DNA from: JAGWAJ01 sp026707615
GTDB taxonomy: Bacteria > Acidobacteriota > Vicinamibacteria > Vicinamibacterales > UBA8438
Length of the DNA: 64,000 nucleotides
Direction: 5' to 3'
NCBI GenBank assembly: GCA_965207595.1
Contig: CBDBMW010000013.1
Span: 558,001 to 622,000 of the forward strand
The notes under the pieces were generated by a model. The model ran no database searches, was not told the origin of the DNA, and saw only the letters and a list, made by a program, of their open reading frames with translations. The position numbers and the translations under genes were made by a program. Positions 58,153 through 64,000 of the stretch are shown here, one piece after another (position 1 is the first letter of the stretch; each line of letters starts with the position of its first letter).

Positions 58153-60042
58153 GTGCGCGCCCCTCAGACGAGACATCGGCCCTTGCGCGGCGCGGCCTGC
58201 ATCGCGGCGGCCGCGGCGCTCCTGGCTGCCCTGCCCCTGCCGGCCGTCACCGCGCGGATGCCGCTGGACGAGGTGCGGGCCGGCATGACGGGCACGGGAA
58301 TCACGGTCTTCGAGGGGACGACGCGCGAACGCTTCGACGTGCAGGTGCTCGGCGTGCTGGCGAACGCCGTCGGACCTCGCCGCCACCTCATCGTGGCGCG
58401 GCTCGCAGGCGGGCCGCTCGCCGAGACGGGGGTCGTCCAGGGCATGAGCGGCAGCCCGGTCTACGTCGACGACCGGCTGATCGGCGCCCTGTCGTATGCC
58501 TTCGGAGCTTTCTCGACGGACGCCATCGCCGGAATCACGCCGATCGAGGAGATGGCCGCGACCGACGCCGCGGCCGCCGCGCCGCCCCGCCGCGCCGCCC
58601 GCCCCTCGCCGGCGAGTCCGCCGTTGGCTCCCGCCGCCCTGCTCGCGCACCTCGGCGGCGCGCTGATCGAACGGGCGGAGCCGTTCGCGCGCCGGCCGGT
58701 CGACGTCCGGGCGGACGGGCTTCCGGCCGCGGAGGCCGGCCGCATCGGCGCGTTGCTGCACCCTATCGGGACTCCCGTCGGGATGGGCGGCTTCGTCCCC
58801 GAGGTCCGGCACCTCTGGTCGGAGGCCCTCGGCGGGGCAGGCATCGTCACCCCGGTGGCGGTCCCGGCAGGGGCCGTGCCGCAGGGTGGGGTGGCCCCGC
58901 GGGACGCCGCTCCGCTCCAGCCCGGCGACGCCGTGGGCGCCGCCCTGATGCGCGGCGACCTGACGATGGCCGGCACGGGCACCGTCACCCTCGTGGACGG
59001 CGGCCGCGTCTATGCCTTCGGCCACCCCTTCTACAACCTCGGCCCGGCGCAGTTCCCGATGACGCGGGCGCGGGTCACGACGCTCCTCCCGAGCCGCGCC
59101 CAGTCGACGCGTCTCGCCAGCGTCGGCGAGGTCCTCGGCACGATCGATCAGGATCGGGCGACCGGCATTTTCGGCACCCTGGGCCCCGGCCCGGCCCTGG
59201 TGCCGGTCACCATCACCCTGGCCGCCGACGACCGCGACCTGCGGGAACGCTTCGCGTTCGAGGTCGTCCACGATCGCGTCCTGACGCCGCTCCTGACCTA
59301 CACGGGCGTTCTCAACACGTTCTTCGCCTGGACCCGGCAGGTCGGCGCCGGCACCTACCGGGTCGAGGGCACCGCGCGCCTCCGCGGTCGCCCCGCCGTG
59401 ACGTTCGGCAACGTCTTCGCCGGCGACGCGGCCGCCGCGGGCGCCGCCGCCGCCGTTGCCGCCCCGCTGACGACGCTCGCCGTCAACCGGCTCGAGCCGG
59501 TCGCGTTCGACCGCATCGACGTCGCCATCACCTCCTCGGCCCAGGCGCGCACCGCGACCGTCGAGCGCGCCTGGATCGACGCGGACCGGCTGCGGGCGGG
59601 GGCGACCGTTCCGTTGCGGGTGGCGTTGCGCGACTGGGAGGGGCGGATCGCGGTCGAGACTCTCGCCCTCCCGTTGCCGCCGCACGTCACCGGGACGGTG
59701 CAGCTCCTGGTCGCCGACGCGGTTCGGGCCGGGCGGCGCGATCTGGCGGCCGGAAGCCATCCCCGCGGTGCGCGCACGCTCCCGCAGTTGATTCGGACGC
59801 TCAACACGCTGCGCCGCAACGATCGCATCTACGTCCGGCTGATCGTCCCGCGGCGCGGGGCGGTGGTCGGCGGCGAGCCGCTCCCCGGCCTGCCGGCGTC
59901 CGTCCTTGCCGTGCTGCAGGGCGACCGTGCCGGCGGCGACGTCACCGACCTCCACGACGTGACGGTCGGGACGTGGGAGATCGAGACCGACCGGATGGTC
60001 ACCGGCTCGCGCCTGCTCACCCTGACCGTCGAGGCCGGATGA
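58153..60042 (+). CDS. SpoIVB-peptidase-S55-like secreted protein
   Basis: 629 residues. Signal peptide (AACIAAAAALLAALPLPAVTA), then a region with GMSGSPVYVDDRLIGALSYA at residues 97-116, which matches the serine-nucleophile motif of SpoIVB S55 peptidases, and YAFGHPFYNLGPAQFPM near residue 290, a probable histidine motif. Between them is a Pro/Ala-rich linker and a beta-rich stretch. The C-terminal ~230 residues are beta-sandwich-like with no catalytic motif. Serine comes before histidine, the reverse of SpoIVB as I recall it. Its stop overlaps the next ATG (ATGA), so the two proteins are made together. Probably a periplasmic protease or processing factor. Confidence 0.78.
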   Translation: MRAPQTRHRPLRGAACIAAAAALLAALPLPAVTARMPLDEVRAGMTGTGITVFEGTTRERFDVQVLGVLANAVGPRRHLIVARLAGGPLAETGVVQGMSGSPVYVDDRLIGALSYAFGAFSTDAIAGITPIEEMAATDAAAAAPPRRAARPSPASPPLAPAALLAHLGGALIERAEPFARRPVDVRADGLPAAEAGRIGALLHPIGTPVGMGGFVPEVRHLWSEALGGAGIVTPVAVPAGAVPQGGVAPRDAAPLQPGDAVGAALMRGDLTMAGTGTVTLVDGGRVYAFGHPFYNLGPAQFPMTRARVTTLLPSRAQSTRLASVGEVLGTIDQDRATGIFGTLGPGPALVPVTITLAADDRDLRERFAFEVVHDRVLTPLLTYTGVLNTFFAWTRQVGAGTYRVEGTARLRGRPAVTFGNVFAGDAAAAGAAAAVAAPLTTLAVNRLEPVAFDRIDVAITSSAQARTATVERAWIDADRLRAGATVPLRVALRDWEGRIAVETLALPLPPHVTGTVQLLVADAVRAGRRDLAAGSHPRGARTLPQLIRTLNTLRRNDRIYVRLIVPRRGAVVGGEPLPGLPASVLAVLQGDRAGGDVTDLHDVTVGTWEIETDRMVTGSRLLTLTVEAG

Positions 60043-62288
60043 CGGCCTTCCGCCCGCCCCTCCGTCTCCTCGCCGCCGCCCTGGCCGTGGTCGCGGCCCT
60101 GGCCGGGGCGGAGGCCGCGGCGCCGGTGTTCTGGCGCGTCTCCACCCAGGCGGAGTTCCTGGCGGGCGAGGTCGAGAACCTCTCGGTCGATCCCGCCGGC
60201 CGTCTGCTGCTCGGCCCGCGGAGCGACCTCGTGCACGAGGCGGCGGACCCGTTCGCCTGGTCCCTGGCGTCGTCCGGCGGCGCCCTGTGGATCGGTACCG
60301 GCGGCAGCGGCCGGGTGGTCCGCGTCGCTCCGGACGGCGGGGCCGCGACCGTCTTCGAGGCGGCCGCGTCCGCCGTGCAGGCGCTTGCCGGCGGCGCCGA
60401 GGGAAGGGTGTACGCCGCGACGTCGCCGAACGGCCGGGTCGTGTCGCTGGCGCCGGACGGCTCCGCGTCCGACGTCTTCACGCCGAGCGAGCCGTACGTC
60501 TGGGCGCTCGCCGTCGCCGCCGACGGTGCGCTGCTCGTCGGGACCGGCAACCCCGGCCGGATCTACCGGGTTGCCCCGGGCGGCGATGCGAGCCTGCTGT
60601 ACGACACGCGCGCGACGCACGTCCTCTCGCTGGCCGTCGACAGGCAGGGGAACGTCCTGGCCGGCACCGGGTCGCCGGGCCGCGTGCTGCGGATCGATCC
60701 GCAGGGGAAGCCCTTCGTGCTCCTGGCCCCGGACTCCGACGAGGTCACGGCGCTCCGCGTCGCGCCGGACGGCGCCGTCTACGCCGCCGCCGCGGCCGGC
60801 AACCGCCCTGCCGCGCCTCCCGCTCCGGCGGCAACCGCCCCGGCCGCCGGCCGCGAGCCGGTGCCGACGGTGAGCGTGACTACGGAGGTGACCGCGGTGG
60901 TCACGACCGCGGGGCCCACGCCCGTCGCCGCCGCCGATGCGGCGCCCGCCGCGGGTGCGGCGGCGGGCGCGGTCTATCGCATCGCGCCGGACGGAGTGTG
61001 GGACGTGGTCTGGCGCTCGTCCGAGGACACGCCGTACGACATCGCCGTCGACGGACCCGACGGCGTCCTGATCGGCACCGGCGGCCGGGGCAGGGTGTTC
61101 CGGGTCTCCGGATCCCCGCCGCGAACGCTGCTCCTCACGCGTGCATCCGTGCAGCAGGTGACGAGCTTCGCGTCCGGCCCCGGCGGCGACCTCTACTACG
61201 CGACCGCGAACCCCGCCCGCCTCTACCGGCTCTCGGCGGAGCCGGCGGACGAGGGGCGCTACCTCTCCGATGTCCGCGACGCCGGCACCGTGGCCACGTG
61301 GGGCGCCATCCGCTGGCGCTCGCGGACGCCCGGGCAGAGCAGCGTCCGGCTCTTCACCCGCTCGGGCAACACGCCGACCCCCGGCGAGACCTGGAGCGAC
61401 TGGTCGGAGGCCTACACGGACGGCGGCGGCACGCCGATTGCCAGCCCGAAGGCGCGCTACCTGCAGTGGAGGGCGTCGCTACGGGGCGGCGACGCCCCCG
61501 CGGGCTCCGCGGACACGCCGTCGCGGGGCGCGGACGCCCCCGCCCTGCTCTCGGTCACGACCGCCTATCTGCCCCGCAACCTGCGGCCCGAGGTGACGGT
61601 GGTCACCGTCCACCCACCGGGAGTGGCCTTCCAGGAGACCTTCGGGAGCGACCCGCCCCTGGCCGGCCTCGATCGCGGCGCCCGCGACGGGGAGGGGCCG
61701 GGAGGTGCGGCGGCCGGGAACGCCCAGTCGCCGACGCTCGGGCGGAGGGTGTTCCGCCAGGGACTCCGGACGTTCACCTGGACGGCCCGGGACGGCAACG
61801 AGGATCGGCTCCGCTTCGATCTCGGCTACCGGCCGGAGGATGCGCCCGACTGGCAGGTGCTGGCCGAGGACGTCGCCGGCACGATCTTCACGTGGGATAC
61901 GAGTGCGGTCCCGGACGGGACCTACGAGGTGCGCGTCGAGGCTACCGATGCGCTCTCGAACCCGCCCGGCGCGGCGCTCGCCGGCTCGCTCGCCAGCATG
62001 CCCTTCGACATCGACAACACGCCGCCCGCCATCGCGCTCGGTGATGCCCGGGAGGCGGAGCCCGGCGCGACCCTGGTCACGTTCACCGTCCGCGACACCC
62101 ACTCGCCCGTCCGGCGCGTCGAGTACGCGGCCGGCCCGGGGCGCTGGCAGGTGGTCCATCCCGTGGACGGGGTGCCGGATTCGCGCGAGGAGCGCTTCGA
62201 GGTGACGGTCCCGGCCGACCTGGCGGCGGGGCTGATCGTGCGGGCCACGGACGCCATGGGCAACGCCACGACCGTGGTCGCCCCGTAG
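60039..62288 (+). CDS. Secreted beta-propeller protein with C-terminal Ig-like domains
   Basis: 749 residues. Signal peptide (RLLAAALAVVAALAGAEA), then propeller blades with a repeated GRVVRVAPDGG / GRVVSLAPDGS / GRIYRVAPGGD / GRVLRIDPQGK pattern to about residue 370, broken by an Ala/Pro/Thr-rich insertion (about 258-300). The C-terminal half has Fn3/Ig-type sequence (TFTWTARDGNEDRLRFDLGY, DGTYEVRVEATDALSNPPG). Translationally coupled to the S55-like gene, so it may be its substrate, partner or scaffold. The stop codon (TAG, 62286-62288) is part of a REP-like copy. Confidence 0.75.
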   Translation: MTAFRPPLRLLAAALAVVAALAGAEAAAPVFWRVSTQAEFLAGEVENLSVDPAGRLLLGPRSDLVHEAADPFAWSLASSGGALWIGTGGSGRVVRVAPDGGAATVFEAAASAVQALAGGAEGRVYAATSPNGRVVSLAPDGSASDVFTPSEPYVWALAVAADGALLVGTGNPGRIYRVAPGGDASLLYDTRATHVLSLAVDRQGNVLAGTGSPGRVLRIDPQGKPFVLLAPDSDEVTALRVAPDGAVYAAAAAGNRPAAPPAPAATAPAAGREPVPTVSVTTEVTAVVTTAGPTPVAAADAAPAAGAAAGAVYRIAPDGVWDVVWRSSEDTPYDIAVDGPDGVLIGTGGRGRVFRVSGSPPRTLLLTRASVQQVTSFASGPGGDLYYATANPARLYRLSAEPADEGRYLSDVRDAGTVATWGAIRWRSRTPGQSSVRLFTRSGNTPTPGETWSDWSEAYTDGGGTPIASPKARYLQWRASLRGGDAPAGSADTPSRGADAPALLSVTTAYLPRNLRPEVTVVTVHPPGVAFQETFGSDPPLAGLDRGARDGEGPGGAAAGNAQSPTLGRRVFRQGLRTFTWTARDGNEDRLRFDLGYRPEDAPDWQVLAEDVAGTIFTWDTSAVPDGTYEVRVEATDALSNPPGAALAGSLASMPFDIDNTPPAIALGDAREAEPGATLVTFTVRDTHSPVRRVEYAAGPGRWQVVHPVDGVPDSREERFEVTVPADLAAGLIVRATDAMGNATTVVAP

Positions 62289-62306
62289 GGGTCTGCGCCG
62301 TAGAAC
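62286..62306 (+). repeat. REP-like element between the propeller and MOSC genes
   Basis: GGGGTCTGCGCCGTAGAAC (62288-62306) starts in the stop codon of the propeller gene and ends directly at the ATG of the MOSC gene, so it spans the whole 18-bp intergenic space. Confidence 0.6.
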
Positions 62307-63151
62307 ATGACTGCGCTTGGGACCGTGGCGGCGATATTCCGTTATCCCGTCAAGAGCATGCTGGGCGAGAGCATCGAGAGCGCCCAGGTACGGGACACGG
62401 GTATCGCGGGCGATCGGGTCTGGGCCGTGCGCGACGAATCGCGCGGCAACTTCATGACCGGGAAGCGCGTCGGTGCATTGATGGGCTGCATCGGGAGGTC
62501 GCCGGAATCCGGGTCCGGCGTGCCCGAGATCGAGCTTCCGACGGGGGAGGCGTTCCGGGCGGACGACCCGGCCGCCGGCCAGCGGCTGAGCGAGTACCTG
62601 GGGCACCGCGTCACGCTGTGGCCGTGCGGGTCCCCACCGGTCGAGCGAGCTCCCGCGGCCAGCCCGCCGAGCTCGACGCGATTCTGGCGCGGGCGCCGGG
62701 GGAGCCGCAGCCCGACCTGTCGACCATTCCGAAGGACCTCCTCGATTTCGGAGGCCGGCCCGCGAAGCCCTTCGTCGACCTCGCGCCGCTGATGCTCCTC
62801 ACGTCGGAGTCGATCGCCGCCATGCAGCGGTCTGCGCCGGAGGCGACGATCGACGTGCGACGCTTCCGGCCGAGCGTAATGATCGACGCGTCAGCACGAT
62901 CCCGGTTTCCGGAGCAGGACTGGATCGGTCGGCGAGTTCGGGTCGGAGACTCGGTGTGGCAGGTGAGGATGACGTGCCCGCGCTGCGTGATGACGACGCA
63001 TGGCTTCGCAGGACTGCCGCAGGACTCGACGGTGATGCGGCGGCTGGTCAGCGAGGCCGGGGGCAACCTGGGCGTCTACGCGAGCGTCGAGCGACCCGGT
63101 CGCATTCGCGTCGGCGACGCGGTTGAAGCGCTCCGGGAGTCTGCGCCGTAG
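62307..63151 (+). pseudogene. MOSC-domain protein, frameshifted near 62625
   Basis: First frame (62307-62792): MOSC N-terminal beta-barrel domain, VAAIFRYPVKSMLGESIESA ... GDRVWAVRDES, GEAFRADDPAAGQRLSEYLG. Near TGTGGCCGTGCGGG (62618-62630) the reading must move to the frame that ends at 63151: KDLLDFGGRPAKPFVDLAPL, RRFRPSVMIDASARSRFPEQ and the MOSC cysteine motif MTCPRCVMTTHGF. Together they make about 280 residues, a normal MOSC protein (molybdenum-cofactor sulfurase C-terminal fold). One base gained or lost in the GC-rich junction explains it. The last codons (GAGTCTGCGCCGTAG) are supplied by a REP-like copy, giving the Glu-Ser-Ala-Pro end. Confidence 0.8.
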
Positions 63152-63168
63152 AGCGGCGCGGACTCCTG
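63134..63168 (+). repeat. REP-like element, full hairpin at the MOSC gene end
   Basis: GGAGTCTGCGCCG (63136-63148), loop TAGAG, CGGCGCGGACTCC (63154-63166): a 13-bp stem with one G-T pair at the same position 7 as in the 42350 copy, extended to 15 bp by CG/TG outside. The loop begins with the TAG stop codon. No T-tract follows. The rest of the 63169-63242 gap holds no gene. Confidence 0.8.
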
Positions 63169-63242
63169 AGGGTTGGTGGGACCGCGGAGCCGTCAGGCGA
63201 CGAATGGAGGGCCAGTCGGTCGGGCGGCGGGCGCCGCCCCGG

Positions 63243-63722
63243 TCACTCGTAGGCGATCTCCACGTACCCGTCGCGCCCGGTCCACTGGACCCGCCTCGCC
63301 GGCGCATGCCCGCCCGTGCCCTGCCCGGCGGCGTAGACGTAGACGAGCACCTCCGCGTAGTCCGCGGTGAGCGGCTCGACCAGCGTCCGCGCGACCTCCA
63401 GGGACCGCTCGATATCGCCGAGCTCGATCTCGATGGTCATCACGCCGTGCGCCGTGGCCATCCGCAGGACTTCCCAGTCCTCGTTGACGAGCGTGCGGTC
63501 GGCTCCGGCGAAGGCAGCGGCTGAGTTGCGCTCGGATCGCGACGGCCTGGAGGCGTCACCGGCTGCGCGGTCTGCGTCGTTGAATGTCGCCGTGCAGGCC
63601 GCGCCGACGCCGAGGAGGCCGGCGGCCGCTAATGGCAGGATGTTGCGCGTCGCGGACGGACGCCGCGCCCACGGCGCGCGCTCCCCGCCAACCGCCCGCG
63701 ACGCGCCACGCGGAGGCGACAC
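63243..63722 (-). CDS. Lipoprotein, function unknown
   Basis: 159 residues. An Arg-rich N-terminus is followed by ILPLAAAGLLGVGAACTATF, a hydrophobic stretch with a lipobox-like GAAC near residue 43. The mature part (WEVLRMATAHGVMTIEIELG ... YAEVLVYVYAAGQG) has a small alpha/beta pattern, with no family recognised. The GTG start at 63722 lies 6 nt after TACGCT (63729-63734), with GAGACA 16 bp further upstream, so it is another leaderless candidate. A start nearer the lipobox cannot be excluded. Confidence 0.65.
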   Translation of the reverse strand: MSPPRGASRAVGGERAPWARRPSATRNILPLAAAGLLGVGAACTATFNDADRAAGDASRPSRSERNSAAAFAGADRTLVNEDWEVLRMATAHGVMTIEIELGDIERSLEVARTLVEPLTADYAEVLVYVYAAGQGTGGHAPARRVQWTGRDGYVEIAYE

Positions 63723-63838
63723 CTCGCCAGCGTATCAGGTCTGAGCAGCGTGTCTCCTCTGGTCGACGTGATCTACCATGCGAACACTCGCTCGGGAACT
63801 CGGAGATGCCTCCGCCTTTCGAGCGATCGAGCAACGAC

Positions 63839-64000
63839 ATGGCACACCCGGATGTTCGACTCGGGGTTCGGGGCTTCGGGCCGATATCCGAGGCGGAAGT
63901 CGACCTGCGACCACTGACAGTGTTCGTCGGCCCGAGCAACGCGGGGAAGACGTACTTGGCCACACTCATCTACGCGCTCCATCGCGCGGCTGACGGGTTC
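63839..64000 (+). CDS. AAA family ATPase, N-terminal fragment at the window edge
   Basis: The open frame runs off the window. It reads MAHPDVRLGVRGFGPISEAE, VDLRPLTVFVGPSNAGKTYL, ATLIYALHRAADGF. Walker A is GPSNAGKT, preceded by the 'FGPI.EA.VDLRPLTVFVGP' pattern of SMC/RecF-like AAA ATPases (COG1106/OLD-like). These are common in defence or accessory genes. An in-frame ATG at 63806 is an alternative start. The C-terminal part, which would show whether it carries a TOPRIM or nuclease domain, lies outside. Confidence 0.75.
   Translation, partial: MAHPDVRLGVRGFGPISEAEVDLRPLTVFVGPSNAGKTYLATLIYALHRAADGF

Overview
The window is about 70% G+C and carries tightly packed genes on both strands. It most likely comes from the chromosome of an Acidobacteriota bacterium, plausibly Vicinamibacteria-like. 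The main pointers are a PadR regulator followed by an 'acidobacterial duplicated orphan permease' (ADOP) and many secreted oxidative or hydrolytic enzymes of types common in that phylum (PQQ/cytochrome dehydrogenase, a 'DLSGIW' protein, isoquinoline-oxidoreductase-like molybdoenzyme, CehA/McbA hydrolase, paired amidohydrolases, S55-like protein). The taxonomy is inferred from gene content only. I found no rRNA, tRNA or CRISPR array.

Layout. 1-5.5 kb: PlsC-type acyltransferase, secreted M3 peptidase, RecD2 helicase. 5.5-8.3 kb: a short tandem repeat and small secreted or membrane proteins (Fn3-like, LRR with a C-terminal anchor, carboxypeptidase-regulatory-like, TM2). 8.5-14.7 kb: a five-gene minus-strand operon with a PQQ/heme dehydrogenase, a 'DLSGIW' protein, a cytochrome c/copper-monooxygenase-like protein, an Ig-like secreted protein and an alpha/beta hydrolase. 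14.7-18.5 kb: RHH/PIN toxin-antitoxin pair, then padR-ADOP with a frameshift in the permease. 18.7-25.2 kb: CehA/McbA-propeller fusion, iorAB-like molybdoenzyme, NHL protein. 25.3-29.6 kb: amidohydrolase pair, one member apparently without metal ligands, and a metzincin protease.

29.8-38 kb is a mobile-element scar. An IS66-family element (about 30720-32494) sits between a truncated cytochrome P450 and a truncated helicase. An IS21-family element (34404-37045, 5-bp target duplication CCGCG) has inserted into an already decayed SNF2 helicase gene, whose reading frame is restored exactly if the element and one CCGCG are removed. A zinc-ribbon protein, an AAA/DUF4143 ATPase and a Uma2 protein follow.

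40.7-47.3 kb: MBL hydrolase, GlcG/HbpS-like protein, ABC-F ATPase, leucyl aminopeptidase and small proteins. 47.3-58.1 kb is the centrepiece: one minus-strand aromatic amino-acid operon, aroDE-trpE-trpG-trpD-trpC-trpF-trpB-trpA-aroQ-aroF-tyrA. Upstream is a complete transcription attenuator: a sigma70-type promoter, a 26-codon leader peptide containing Trp-His-Tyr-Trp-Phe, a 12-bp antiterminator and a 14-bp terminator with a T-tract. It appears to sense several aromatic amino acids and to control shared, Trp and Tyr/Phe steps together. 58.1-64 kb: divergently transcribed S55-peptidase-like and beta-propeller proteins, a frameshifted MOSC gene, a lipoprotein and the start of an AAA ATPase.

Two window-wide patterns recur. 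A short inverted-repeat (REP-like) family sits on gene 3' ends and supplies the stop codon, so that three unrelated proteins all end in Glu-Ser-Ala-Pro. Several genes also have a TANNNT hexamer 6-7 nt before a GTG or TTG start and no Shine-Dalgarno sequence, which suggests leaderless transcripts.
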